Of a stretch of DNA of 64,000 nucleotides, positions 17,789 through 26,880 are shown in pieces. The notes beneath the pieces were generated by a model. It ran no database searches. It was not told the origin of the DNA and worked only from the letters and a program-made list of their open reading frames with translations. This stretch comes from Pedobacter aquatilis (GTDB lineage: Bacteria > Bacteroidota > Bacteroidia > Sphingobacteriales > Sphingobacteriaceae). The position numbers and the translations under genes are program-made. The DNA lies in contig NZ_JAUFPW010000033.1 in NCBI RefSeq assembly GCF_030409415.1, forward strand, positions 124,001-188,000, in the 5' to 3' direction. How positions within the stretch are numbered: the first letter of the stretch is position 1; every line of letters starts with the position of its first letter.

Positions 17789-18818
17789 ATATAGTTTTAC
17801 TGTTGTTTTTTTTCTCTTTGGGAAGAGCCTACTTGCGCAAGTTAATCATTTCCCATCTTCAGGTAATGTAGGTGTCGGTATCGCCCAGCCTTTGAAAAAG
17901 TTTGAGGTATTTACGCCAGTAAACGAGGTAGTAAGCCTAGGGGGCGAAATCGGATTGGGCCAGTTTAGCGGAATACATTTCGGTTATCTTGAACCACAAA
18001 ATACCTCTTACAGGAAAGCTGCACTTATTTTTCAAAGGACAGATGAAGCAGCAAGGGGAAAAATACATTTTTTGAATAATACTGATTATACACCTGCATC
18101 CGCCGGTCTGGGTGATGCCCGTCTGACGATTAATCATGATGGAAAGATAGGAGTAAATAATACAAATCCTGCCGCTGAACTGGATGTAAATGGGGAAATA
18201 AAGTGGTCAGGGTTTAATGCTGGCAATAGTAGAGCTGTGAAAATTGGTTATAGCGGTGGAAATTATGGTGGCGTAGGGTATAATATTGATTTCAGCTCCT
18301 CTACCGGTATATTCTCTCGCCCGCTCAATGATCGCAGCTCTTACCTCGAATTTACATTTGGAGGTTTTAACTTTTATGGTACTCAGGACGCATCACAATC
18401 TTCTAATGTCAATCTGGGCGGAAATGGGCGGAATTTGAATCTGTTTGCCACGATTATTGCAAATGGAAATATGGGTTTAGGGATTGCGCTGCCTCAGGAA
18501 AAGCTTTCGGTTAATGGTAACATAAGGGCTAAAGAGGTGAAGGTAGAAGCAAGCAACTGGCCGGATTATGTTTTTGGAGAGGATTATAAGATTTTGGAAC
18601 TGACAATGTTAGAACAATACATTAAGACTTATAAGCATTTGCCAGGTATGCCTACGGCTAAAGAGTCAGCAGCATCAGGTGTTGAACTTGGTGAGATGGT
18701 TAAGCTATTGCTTAAAAACCAGGAAGAAATGACCCTGCGGCTAATTGAACAGTATAAGCAAATTCAGGAATTGAAATTGCAGCTGAAGACTTCTGACTCC
18801 TCAAAGGCCATTAAATAA
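17781..18818 (+). CDS. Fibre-like secreted protein 5
   Basis: 345 residues from ATG 17781, which gives a Sec signal (MNKYSFTVVFFLFG, cut near LLAQ); the TTG at 17739 lies inside the previous gene. It has three GIGT-type heads: GNVGVGIAQP at the mature N-terminus, GKIGVNNTNP, and a modified GNMGLGIALP opening the constant part (about residue 229). NWPDYVF, KHLPGMP and LGEMVKLLLKNQEE follow. The glycine-rich middle (YSGGNYGGVGYN) suggests a beta-helical shaft. No other family was recognised. Confidence 0.7.
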   Translation: MNKYSFTVVFFLFGKSLLAQVNHFPSSGNVGVGIAQPLKKFEVFTPVNEVVSLGGEIGLGQFSGIHFGYLEPQNTSYRKAALIFQRTDEAARGKIHFLNNTDYTPASAGLGDARLTINHDGKIGVNNTNPAAELDVNGEIKWSGFNAGNSRAVKIGYSGGNYGGVGYNIDFSSSTGIFSRPLNDRSSYLEFTFGGFNFYGTQDASQSSNVNLGGNGRNLNLFATIIANGNMGLGIALPQEKLSVNGNIRAKEVKVEASNWPDYVFGEDYKILELTMLEQYIKTYKHLPGMPTAKESAASGVELGEMVKLLLKNQEEMTLRLIEQYKQIQELKLQLKTSDSSKAIK

Positions 18819-18837
18819 TTAAAATAAGAAAGTCAAT

Positions 18838-19830
18838 ATGAAGCGTAAATTAATTTATTTCTTAGGTATAGCTATGGCCTTCGGCTCAGAAAGCTTTGGT
18901 CAAAATAAAATCGAATCCACAGGCAATGTGGGTATTGGTACTTCGGAGCCTTTGAATGCGCTCGACGTCAGGGGGGGTAATATATTGGTAAAAAATTTAG
19001 ATAATATCACGAATGAATCGGCGGTCATGATTGACCATTCCTTAAAATTCAGTCCCTACCAAAATTTTGGAACCTCTCTTCGAACTTTTACTGAAAATGC
19101 AGGGAATAATACATATGCCTTACAGTTTTTTACCCAAAATTCTTATCAGACAGGACAGACCGAAAAACTTCGAATAAAAGGCAATGGGGATGTTGGTATC
19201 GGCACAACAAATCCACGTGGTCTCTTTGATGTAGCGACCCCTCTGGACGGATATAAACTAGGCGCTATACTAGGCAGGTTAAATGAAGGTAATCATCAAG
19301 GGGAAGGCACCTTTTTAGGTGTCCGCGGCTATACAACAAGTCTGAGTATGGGTTCCAAAAGTTTTGCTTTGGAACATGGTTTTTACGGGATTGTGAATAG
19401 TTCTATAAATTTTTTCAGGGGACAATCAGCCGATGGCGGGGAAATTTCATTTAACACAGATAAAAATATCGAGCGCGTAAGAATTAATAAGGACGGAAAT
19501 ATGGGGATTGGAACCTCCAACCCACAGGAAAAACTTTCTGTCAATGGCAATGTACGTGCAAGGGAAGTTAAAATAGAAGCCAATAATTGGCCCGATTATG
19601 TTTTTGAAGACAACTACCAGGTTTCTAATCTGAAGGAACTTGAAAGGTTCGTCAAAACCAATAAACATTTGCCAGATATACCGGCTGCCAAGGTTATAGA
19701 AAAATCAGGTGTAGAGATTGGTGACTTTATTAAGCGGTTATTAAAAAGCCATGAAGAGCTGACTTTGCATGTAATCAAGCAAAATAAAAGAATTGAGCAA
19801 CTGGAGTCGCTGGTAAAGCGCAACAAGTGA
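18838..19830 (+). CDS. Fibre-like secreted protein 6
   Basis: 330 residues with a Sec signal (MKRKLIYFLGIAMAF, cut near SFGQ). It contains three well-formed heads, GNVGIGTSEP, GDVGIGTTNP and GNMGIGTSNP, spaced by about 100 residues, so it looks like a repeated shaft. The last opens the constant part at about residue 220. The C-terminus (IGDFIKRLLKSHEELTLHV) departs from LGEMNKLLLKK in the same way as fibres 5 and 7, making these three a subfamily. Confidence 0.7.
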   Translation: MKRKLIYFLGIAMAFGSESFGQNKIESTGNVGIGTSEPLNALDVRGGNILVKNLDNITNESAVMIDHSLKFSPYQNFGTSLRTFTENAGNNTYALQFFTQNSYQTGQTEKLRIKGNGDVGIGTTNPRGLFDVATPLDGYKLGAILGRLNEGNHQGEGTFLGVRGYTTSLSMGSKSFALEHGFYGIVNSSINFFRGQSADGGEISFNTDKNIERVRINKDGNMGIGTSNPQEKLSVNGNVRAREVKIEANNWPDYVFEDNYQVSNLKELERFVKTNKHLPDIPAAKVIEKSGVEIGDFIKRLLKSHEELTLHVIKQNKRIEQLESLVKRNK

Positions 19831-19926
19831 GTGTATTAGCAAAACTTTTTTGTGTAATGATTTCATAACATTCAAGGCATTAATAATTGCCCCATATCTA
19901 AACATCTTATTTTAAATCTCCTCATC

Positions 19927-20790
19927 ATGAAAAAAATACTCGTTAGTTTTTTGCTATCTATTTATTGCACCCTTGTCTTTTCACAATCAAATACTTTTTC
20001 CTCGCTCCAGGTGAATACCTCAAATCAAGCGGGGCAAATCAGAATTGGAGGTGGAAATGATGTTGGGTCAGGAAGGATTTTTATAAATGCAGACTTGCTC
20101 ACTAATACTAGTTATATAGATGTATTCGGAGATAACGTTTATAAATCATTGCGAATTGATGCTGCTCCGTTGATTTTGAATCAAACAAGTGGTGGCAATG
20201 TGGGAATCGGATTCGCTAATCCACAGGAAAAACTATCTGTAAAGGGCAATATCCGCTGGGGTGAAGATACAGATTTTATGTATAGTGGCCAGGATCACCT
20301 CGGTGCATTCTTCGAGCAAGTAAGTCCCAATATCGGTCAAAATCAAATTCGGATACAATCTTCCAAAAATGGAGATCAAAGTAATTACGCGCAGTTATTT
20401 ATTGATGGTAATAATGGTTTTTCTTTTCAGACCAGAGGCAATGCCAATGGCAATGTAGGCATTGGAATATCTAACCCAAGTGAAAAGCTGGCAGTCAATG
20501 GAAATATACGTGCAAGGGAAGTTAAGGTTGAAACAAGCAACTGGCCGGATTATGTTTTTGAGCCGGACTATAAAAAACTGACACTAGAAGAACTAGAGCG
20601 GTATATTACCATTCATAAGCATTTACCTGAAATGCCACTTGCAAAGGAAGCAGAAAAGTATGGGGTAGCGTTAGGTGAGATGATCAAACGTTTACTGAAA
20701 AATCAGGAGGAGTTATTCTTACACCTTATTGAAAAAGCTAAAACCATCAAAAAACTTGAAGAGCGAATTGCGGAAGTTGAGCGGAAATAA
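19927..20790 (+). CDS. Fibre-like secreted protein 7
   Basis: 287 residues with a Sec signal (MKKILVSFLLSIYCTLVFSQ). Two heads, GNVGIGFANP and GNVGIGISNP (about residue 176), flank a segment of about 80 residues. The first is followed by EKLSVKGNIRW and the second by EKLAVNGNIRA, so an internal duplication of the head is likely. The constant part ends LGEMIKRLLKNQEELFLHL. It is separated from fibre 6 by about 96 nt with no copy of the shared element, so it is probably read from the same transcript. Confidence 0.7.
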   Translation: MKKILVSFLLSIYCTLVFSQSNTFSSLQVNTSNQAGQIRIGGGNDVGSGRIFINADLLTNTSYIDVFGDNVYKSLRIDAAPLILNQTSGGNVGIGFANPQEKLSVKGNIRWGEDTDFMYSGQDHLGAFFEQVSPNIGQNQIRIQSSKNGDQSNYAQLFIDGNNGFSFQTRGNANGNVGIGISNPSEKLAVNGNIRAREVKVETSNWPDYVFEPDYKKLTLEELERYITIHKHLPEMPLAKEAEKYGVALGEMIKRLLKNQEELFLHLIEKAKTIKKLEERIAEVERK

Positions 20791-20829
20791 TTTTAAGTCT
20801 CCTGTATAAATACACTAAAACCCACCATT

Positions 20830-21795
20830 ATGCTAACTAAAATAAAATTACGCATTTTATTCTTTATCCTTTTTTCATTTTGGATCAACTTCTTAAATGC
20901 TCAGGTGACAAATCTTGCACCGGGAGATTACAAAAATGTTAATGTATCCAGTTACAATAATCACTGGAGCGATTACACCAGAAATCTGCTCTTACTACAT
21001 GAATGTTTTGATGGATCTATCATCACTGGAAACTTCGCCATTGGAACCATCACCGCTCTTCGCGGTAGTACTGCAAGTTGGAACCGGTTAAACATCGCTC
21101 AAATAAATACATCCTCTGCCTATAATGGCATTTATGGTAATGTTATCTCCGCTTATAATTCCGCAGGTTCCTGGAAATTGAAGACCTGCCGATTTCAGGG
21201 AAAGAAGTACTTGGCATTAGAAGTACCCTATGATCACTCGCTGTTTGACCATGGCTTAAAATTCACGGGTTGGTTAAGTTCCTCAGCACAATCGATGCTG
21301 AGTGTGGCTTACGAGGTTAGCGGGCAGCCTGTTAATCAAGACGTGCTCAGCGAGATTGCAGATTTCATTCCTAATGTTTCTGAGTACCATGATGTGGCTA
21401 CGTTTTCCATTAAAGGTAATGTTGGTATAGGCACTGAATCACCCATGGAAAAGCTTTCTGTTAATGGAAAAATTCGTGCGCATGAGATTAAAGTAGAGCT
21501 TCAAAATTGGCCTGATTATGTGTTTCAATTGGATTATAAACCAAAAAGCTTGGAAGAGTTACATCGCTACATTAAAGCGAATAAACATTTACCCGAAATC
21601 CCTTCAGCAGAGGAGGTCGCAATCAACGGTGTTGATCTTGGTGAAATGAATAAATTGCTGCTTAAAAAGATAGAAGAGCTCACGCTTCATCTTATTGAAA
21701 AGGACCGGCAGCTGCTTCGAGAACAGGAACTGAACCAGAATCAAAACAGAAGGATTCATGCAATAGAGCGGGCATTGAAAAAGGCTAAACTATGA
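20830..21795 (+). CDS. Fibre-like secreted protein 8
   Basis: 321 residues with a Sec signal (cut near FLNAQ). The variable part (about residues 25-195) has no GIGT head and no close partner among the other fibres. It contains aromatic-rich stretches (NNHWSDYTRNLLLL) and a beta-rich region. The constant part starts at GNVGIGTESP (about residue 196), then NWPDYVF, KHLPEIP, LGEMNKLLLKKIEEL and a long coiled coil rich in Gln and Asn. Last gene of cluster A. Confidence 0.7.
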   Translation: MLTKIKLRILFFILFSFWINFLNAQVTNLAPGDYKNVNVSSYNNHWSDYTRNLLLLHECFDGSIITGNFAIGTITALRGSTASWNRLNIAQINTSSAYNGIYGNVISAYNSAGSWKLKTCRFQGKKYLALEVPYDHSLFDHGLKFTGWLSSSAQSMLSVAYEVSGQPVNQDVLSEIADFIPNVSEYHDVATFSIKGNVGIGTESPMEKLSVNGKIRAHEIKVELQNWPDYVFQLDYKPKSLEELHRYIKANKHLPEIPSAEEVAINGVDLGEMNKLLLKKIEELTLHLIEKDRQLLREQELNQNQNRRIHAIERALKKAKL

Positions 21796-21865
21796 GATTT
21801 TTAATTTGAGATGTATAAGTTGAAGGATTATATTTCAAGGTATCTATCGCTGAAAATCAGTTAAG

Positions 21866-21937
21866 CTTTATTTTTCGTCACGCAAAAACCACTGGTTATC
21901 TGTCTATACCATTCGTTTGTCAAATAGATTTTTTCGT
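21866..21937 (+). promoter_or_regulatory. Shared upstream element, copy 4 (before fibre cluster B)
   Basis: TTTTTCGTCACGCAAAAAC with CGTCA at 21876 and GTCAAATAGATTTTTT at 21919, 43 nt apart. The fibre 9 start codon is 107 nt downstream of GTCAA. Confidence 0.78.
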
Positions 21938-22025
21938 TTCCTTCTCTAAGTATAATTTAATCCTGTAGGAAAACAGATCTCTTCGCATTACTCATGAGCA
22001 ATCTTCCTGCACTTTAATTTATAAT

Positions 22026-22997
22026 GTGATGAAAAGATTGGTTTTATTTTTTTTATTGACTTATAGCCTAAACGGATTTGGCCAAAGCGGCTCAACTTTT
22101 CTGGTTCATGGCGATGTGGATAAGTTTTATCCGGTAGTGTTTCAGGATGCAAACTGGATTAACAACCGTGCAACTGAAATTGAAATAGGTCGCTCGGATG
22201 TGCATATGGATGAAAACTGGAGGGGCAGCCTGATGGCAAGATTCCGTTTTCACGCAACCCGTTGGGGAAATGCCGCTAGTTTTGTTGATGCTGATGTTAT
22301 TCAGCGGTATAACAAGTATAGCGTTCAGGATGTTCCGTTTGTTGCCGGCTACCGGGATGCAACCGGGTCCAATGCTACATTTGATTTCATTATCTGGTTA
22401 AGGGGTGCAACGACTTACCACTATTTTTCCAACAGCCAGCAGTCACCAGTGGTTTATGATGGCAATCAACATGCTTTGCCTTTTCAGGAGGTAAACGGAC
22501 CTGTACATTCATTCAAGACTGCTGTAGATCCATATTTAAATAATTTTGGTAAAAGCAGTACAGCAAGTATTTATGCTGAAGGTAATGGTCTTAATTATAT
22601 GAATGGCGATCTCGGACTGGGAACAAGGGATACAAAAGGATTCAAGCTTGTTGTTAACGGAAAAATCAGGACGCAGGAAGTAAGGGTAGAAGCTGATAAC
22701 TGGCCTGATTACGTGTTCGACCCCGAATACAAAATAACCCCGCTACAGAGGATAAAGACCTTTATCATTAAAAACAAACACTTACCGGAAATACCATCGG
22801 CCTCGGACATCAGGCAGAATGGGCTGGAACTGGGTGAAATGAATAAACTCCTATTGAAGAAGATAGAGGAATTAACCCTTCATCTGATTGAAAAGGATGA
22901 ACAAGTTCAGGCACTCCATCACGCCATTTTGAAATTGCCTGAGCTTGAAAGGCAAATCAAAGAACTAACTAAAAATATAAACATTCCAAAACCTTAG
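22026..22997 (+). CDS. Fibre-like secreted protein 9
   Basis: 323 residues with a Sec signal (cut near GFGQS). The variable region has a phage-appendage look: FLVHGDVDKFYPVVF, then a beta-rich stretch ending in a GDLGLGTRDT head, a variant without the GIGT consensus (about residue 194). The constant part then follows (NWPDYVF, KHLPEIP, LGEMNKLLLKKIEELTLHL). It is the first gene of cluster B, 107 nt behind copy 4 of the shared element. Confidence 0.7.
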   Translation: MMKRLVLFFLLTYSLNGFGQSGSTFLVHGDVDKFYPVVFQDANWINNRATEIEIGRSDVHMDENWRGSLMARFRFHATRWGNAASFVDADVIQRYNKYSVQDVPFVAGYRDATGSNATFDFIIWLRGATTYHYFSNSQQSPVVYDGNQHALPFQEVNGPVHSFKTAVDPYLNNFGKSSTASIYAEGNGLNYMNGDLGLGTRDTKGFKLVVNGKIRTQEVRVEADNWPDYVFDPEYKITPLQRIKTFIIKNKHLPEIPSASDIRQNGLELGEMNKLLLKKIEELTLHLIEKDEQVQALHHAILKLPELERQIKELTKNINIPKP

Positions 22998-22998
22998 T

Positions 22999-24066
22999 AT
23001 GAAAAACGCTGGAACCATCATTTTCTCGCTTTTGCTGTTGTTTTGCTCTGAAATTTCTAAATCACAGAACTTGCTGGATATGCAAGGCTGGGTACCGGGC
23101 AATGGTAGTACGGGCATGTTTAACCAAAACGGTTCTACTCCTGAAAACACCAGGGAGTGGGGAGATGGACCAAATGGTAAAAGGGGCATCCTCTGGAAGG
23201 CATCGCCTGTCGGTGATGCCCATGATGATGGGGGCTGGAATACGAATACCTTTCCCATAAATAACCAGCTGATGTATCGTTTTAGCGTATGGTTAAAAAA
23301 GACGAATTCGAACTCAGGAAACAGCTATTTAGGTTGTCAGGCTGTACTTCAGTTAGATAATACGCCAGATAATAATCCTTATTTTTTTGTGGGCAAACTG
23401 CCTGCGCTGGATAAATGGTATTTGGTTGTTGGATATATCCACGGTAGCGGAGATGCATCAACTGTGCATTACGGAGGAGTTTATGATGGCCAGACCGGTC
23501 AGAAGGTTCAGTCCTTAATCGATTTTAAGTTTGGTCCTAACGATGCAGTCGGTCAGCAACGTGCATATCTTTTTTATGATCCAAACATAAATGACAGGCA
23601 ATATTTCTATGCGCCCAGAGTAGAGGCGGTGAACGGAAATGAGCCTTCGATAGCGAGTTTGCTCGGAATTCAAGGCATCGCTGTAGAACAAGGTTACTTT
23701 GCCGGCAAGGTAGGTATCAAGACGATGAACCCCGGAGATTATGATTTGGCGGTGAACGGAAAAATCCGAACACAGGAAGTTAAGGTTGAAGCAAGCAACT
23801 GGCCTGATTATGTATTCAAAGAAGGCTATAACCCTATGCCACTTCAGGCAATCGAGGATTATATTAAACTTCACCATCACTTGCCCGAGATGCCGGATGC
23901 CATTAATATCGAAAAAGAGGGCGTGGAGCTTGGTCAGCTGAATAAGCTACTGCTCAAAAAAATAGAAGAAATCACCCTTCACCTTATTGAAATTAAAAAG
24001 GAAAATAAAACCCTTGCTGAGAAGCTATACCAATTTGAACATAAATCTAAAAGAGGAAGAAAATGA
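22999..24066 (+). CDS. Fibre-like secreted protein 10 with a jelly-roll-like N-terminal region
   Basis: 355 residues with a Sec signal (cut near SKSQN). The N-terminal about 210 residues look like a carbohydrate-binding or LamG/jelly-roll-type fold by pattern: many aromatic residues and short beta strands (YRFSVWLKKTNS, KWYLVVGYIHG, YFYAPRVEAVNG). This is a pattern impression, not a family match. The constant part begins near GKVGIKTMNP (about residue 236), then NWPDYVF, HHLPEMP, LGQLNKLLLKKIEEITLHL. It starts 1 nt after fibre 9 and overlaps fibre 11 by 4 nt (ATGA). Confidence 0.68.
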   Translation: MKNAGTIIFSLLLLFCSEISKSQNLLDMQGWVPGNGSTGMFNQNGSTPENTREWGDGPNGKRGILWKASPVGDAHDDGGWNTNTFPINNQLMYRFSVWLKKTNSNSGNSYLGCQAVLQLDNTPDNNPYFFVGKLPALDKWYLVVGYIHGSGDASTVHYGGVYDGQTGQKVQSLIDFKFGPNDAVGQQRAYLFYDPNINDRQYFYAPRVEAVNGNEPSIASLLGIQGIAVEQGYFAGKVGIKTMNPGDYDLAVNGKIRTQEVKVEASNWPDYVFKEGYNPMPLQAIEDYIKLHHHLPEMPDAINIEKEGVELGQLNKLLLKKIEEITLHLIEIKKENKTLAEKLYQFEHKSKRGRK

Positions 24067-24734
24067 AAATAATTTTGCTTAGCGTGTTAGGGATACTTAC
24101 CGCTTTTGCCGCCTCGGCGCAGAATCAGGAAATAGACGGCAATTTATCCATCGGCCTGGATGGCGGGCAAATTGCCGGACGGGGGAAGACAATTTATTTT
24201 GGAGGGCTGCAGTCTAATACAGACCTGCTCTGTATATATCGTTTTAACAGGGCCATGAACCTGAGTGATTTGAGGGTAAATATCGGCGATGACTTCGGTA
24301 GTGGAGATGACAGGTTCGTTATTGGAACAGAATATTGGGCTGATGGGATTTTTCATCCCTATTTCATCGTTGGTGCAGATGGCAAGGTTGGTATAGGAAC
24401 AGAATCCATAGGTGCTGAACACTTAGCTGTAAATGGTGCTATACGCGCCAAAGAAGTTAAAGTGGAAACATCGAACTGGCCTGATTATGTGTTTTCAAGA
24501 GACTACAGGCTACCATCACTTTCCGAAGTTTCGGCATTTATTAAAGAAAATGGTCACCTCCCCGGCATGCCCTCAGCAGCTATTCTTGAAAAGGATGGGG
24601 TGCAGCTGGGCGAAATTATTAAATCGCAGCAAAAGCAAATCGAAGAGGTTACCCTTCATCTGATTGAAAAAGACAAAGTGCTTTCCTCAGTCTTATCAAG
24701 ATTAGAGGTATTAGAACAAAATAAACAAAAATAA
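24063..24734 (+). CDS. Fibre-like secreted protein 11 (short)
   Basis: The smallest paralogue at 223 residues. A Sec signal (cut near ASAQN) is followed by only about 85 variable residues, so it is close to a minimal unit. The head GKVGIGTESI (about residue 107) is followed by EHLAVNGAIRAKEVKVE, NWPDYVF, GHLPGMP, LGEIIKSQQKQIEEVTLHL. It is useful for defining the constant domain: what remains here is essentially that domain plus a short beta region. Translationally coupled to fibre 10 by a 4-nt overlap. Confidence 0.7.
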   Translation: MKIILLSVLGILTAFAASAQNQEIDGNLSIGLDGGQIAGRGKTIYFGGLQSNTDLLCIYRFNRAMNLSDLRVNIGDDFGSGDDRFVIGTEYWADGIFHPYFIVGADGKVGIGTESIGAEHLAVNGAIRAKEVKVETSNWPDYVFSRDYRLPSLSEVSAFIKENGHLPGMPSAAILEKDGVQLGEIIKSQQKQIEEVTLHLIEKDKVLSSVLSRLEVLEQNKQK

Positions 24735-24735
24735 A

Positions 24736-25674
24736 ATGAAAAAACTTTTTTTTCTATTGGTTTTTATGGGTCTGTTATCTCTAAGCAGGATTGCCCAGGC
24801 ACAGGTGGTGAGTGATAATGGCAGCTACTTAAGCGTGCTTAAAATTCCGTCGCTGGACAATGCTCCTTTATATTTTTATGTGAATACGAACATTCCTGCC
24901 ACCGATACCCCAGCACCAGAGATACAAATTACGGGTTACATGTATGCTTCGTCAAACAAGTCTTTAAAACTAACCTTATCCTGGTATCACTATGCCGGCC
25001 AATTTTATTGGTCGCAGTTTCACAGTGATTTAGGCTATCATAAGCCATCCAGAATAAGGCTGGGTACCTATGCTAAAAATGGAACCAATTATATACGCAT
25101 AGAAATAGCAAATGATGGTATGTATTGGTCTAATTATACTTTTTCGGCTACAGACCGGGCAGATCTAAGAAGTTATTATCTTAACTGGACCTACCAGCAA
25201 GGAGAAATGCCCACAGGAACCTCGCAGATAACACAGGTTCCATTAGAGGACAATATAGTTATTCAAGGGAATGTAGGCATAGGAACGGGTAACCTGAGTG
25301 AAAAACTCTCTGTAAACGGTAAGATCCGTGCAAAGGAAATTAAAGTCGAAGCGAGCAACTGGCCGGATTATGTCTTTGAAGATGATTATAAGCAGGCTTC
25401 CCTTTCGGAATTGGAAAGTTATGTGTTAAAATATAAGCATCTTCCTGATATTCCATCAGCCAAGGAAGTGGAAAAAAATGGAGTGGAATTGGGCGCACTC
25501 AATAAGAGTTTGCTTATGAAAATAGAAGAACTTACCCTGCATTTAATCGATAAGGACAAAATCATCCGAAAAGCAGAGACTGAAATACAGTCGTCCAAAC
25601 AGCGCATATCTGTGCTGGAAAAAGATATGATAAGCCTGAAGCAGGCAATTACAAACATTAAACTTAAGAAATAG
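24736..25674 (+). CDS. Fibre-like secreted protein 12
   Basis: 312 residues with a Sec signal (cut near AQAQ). Its N-terminal domain (PEIQITGYMYASSNK, then a long aromatic beta-rich stretch) resembles that of fibre 4 in cluster A. The constant part starts at GNVGIGTGNL (about residue 179), then NWPDYVF, KHLPDIP, LGALNKSLLMKIEELTLHL and a coiled tail. Its stop codon overlaps the GTG start of fibre 13 by one base (TAGTG). Confidence 0.7.
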   Translation: MKKLFFLLVFMGLLSLSRIAQAQVVSDNGSYLSVLKIPSLDNAPLYFYVNTNIPATDTPAPEIQITGYMYASSNKSLKLTLSWYHYAGQFYWSQFHSDLGYHKPSRIRLGTYAKNGTNYIRIEIANDGMYWSNYTFSATDRADLRSYYLNWTYQQGEMPTGTSQITQVPLEDNIVIQGNVGIGTGNLSEKLSVNGKIRAKEIKVEASNWPDYVFEDDYKQASLSELESYVLKYKHLPDIPSAKEVEKNGVELGALNKSLLMKIEELTLHLIDKDKIIRKAETEIQSSKQRISVLEKDMISLKQAITNIKLKK

Positions 25675-26873
25675 TGATTATCAAACGAATATTGTTAGCG
25701 GGCCTATTATTAACTGCACTTTGTGCTGGCGCACAGACTTATGTTCTGCCGACAACCAGTCACGCAGTTTTGGGCGCCTCAGAAGTGGAAAATAGCGAAG
25801 GTTGGCGAACTGTATTTCAGGTTAATGGCGCTGATAATGCAAAAACCTTACTGAGCACAAACAGTATCATTAGCGGACAGTGGGTCCATAATAATGGATA
25901 TTATGGTGCACCTGGGGGGGCGATAACCGGAACTTTTACCGATCACCCTTTTTCGCTGATGACTGGGCATATTTCGCGTATGACCATTGGAACTAACGGT
26001 AATATAGGTGTCGGGACAACTACCCCGGAACAAAAGCTGAGTGTTCATGGCAATATATTTTCAAGTGTTCATTCCGCAGAAGGTGGTGCATTAATTCTGG
26101 AAAACTCTACAAAGACTGCTTTAAATACAGCTTACAGGTGGGCTTTGTACAATATGACAGGGGCATATGGAAATGGGCTGCAGTTTTGGAACTATGGACA
26201 AGATGGAAGTTATGGTTCAAAGTTTACCATTTCAGACACTGGAAATGTGGGCGTTGGGACAGCGACGCCAACTGAAAAACTTTCAGTAAGTGGTAATATT
26301 TTCTCCAGTGTTCACTCAGCGGAAGGAGCAGGTTTAATCCTAGAAAATTCGACCAAGACTATGGGAAACACAGCTTACAGATGGGCCTTTTATAATATGA
26401 CAGGAACATACGGCAACGGGCTACAGTTTTGGAACTACAGTTTAGATGGTAATAGCTATGGGCCAAGGCTGACGATTTCAGACACTGGAAATGTGGGTAT
26501 TGGAACTACAACGCCTCTCGAAAAACTTTCTGTAAATGGTAAGATGAGGGTACATGAGGTTAAAGTTGAAACCAGCAATTGGCCGGATTATGTATTTAAT
26601 GAAGATTACAGAAAAGATTCACTGAGTGATATTGAAAAGTTCATTCGCCAGAATAAACACCTTCCTGATATACCGTCTGCAAAGGAGGCAGAGGAAAATG
26701 GTATTGCATTAGGGGAGATGAATAAACTTCTGCTTAAGAAGATTGAAGAACTTACCCTGCACCTGATAGAAAAAGATAAACAGATAAAGTCTGGTGATTT
26801 AAGGATGTCTGAAATGGAGAAGAAGATTCAAATTATAATGAAAGGAATCCAGGGTAGAATTAAAATCAATTAA
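25674..26873 (+). CDS. Fibre-like secreted protein 13 with internal tandem duplication
   Basis: 399 residues, the longest of the set, starting with GTG 25674; the resulting N-terminus is a good Sec signal (MIIKRILLAGLLLTALCAGA). The first module (GYYGAPGGA, TDHPFSLMT) matches fibre 1. A unit of about 80 residues is then repeated in tandem: FSSVHSAEGGALILENSTKT with YNMTGAYGNGLQFWNY, and FSSVHSAEGAGLILENSTKT with YNMTGTYGNGLQFWNY. Each copy is followed by a GIGT-type head. The last, GNVGIGTTTP (about residue 273), opens the constant part. Confidence 0.72.
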   Translation: MIIKRILLAGLLLTALCAGAQTYVLPTTSHAVLGASEVENSEGWRTVFQVNGADNAKTLLSTNSIISGQWVHNNGYYGAPGGAITGTFTDHPFSLMTGHISRMTIGTNGNIGVGTTTPEQKLSVHGNIFSSVHSAEGGALILENSTKTALNTAYRWALYNMTGAYGNGLQFWNYGQDGSYGSKFTISDTGNVGVGTATPTEKLSVSGNIFSSVHSAEGAGLILENSTKTMGNTAYRWAFYNMTGTYGNGLQFWNYSLDGNSYGPRLTISDTGNVGIGTTTPLEKLSVNGKMRVHEVKVETSNWPDYVFNEDYRKDSLSDIEKFIRQNKHLPDIPSAKEAEENGIALGEMNKLLLKKIEELTLHLIEKDKQIKSGDLRMSEMEKKIQIIMKGIQGRIKIN

Positions 26874-26880
26874 GAATATT

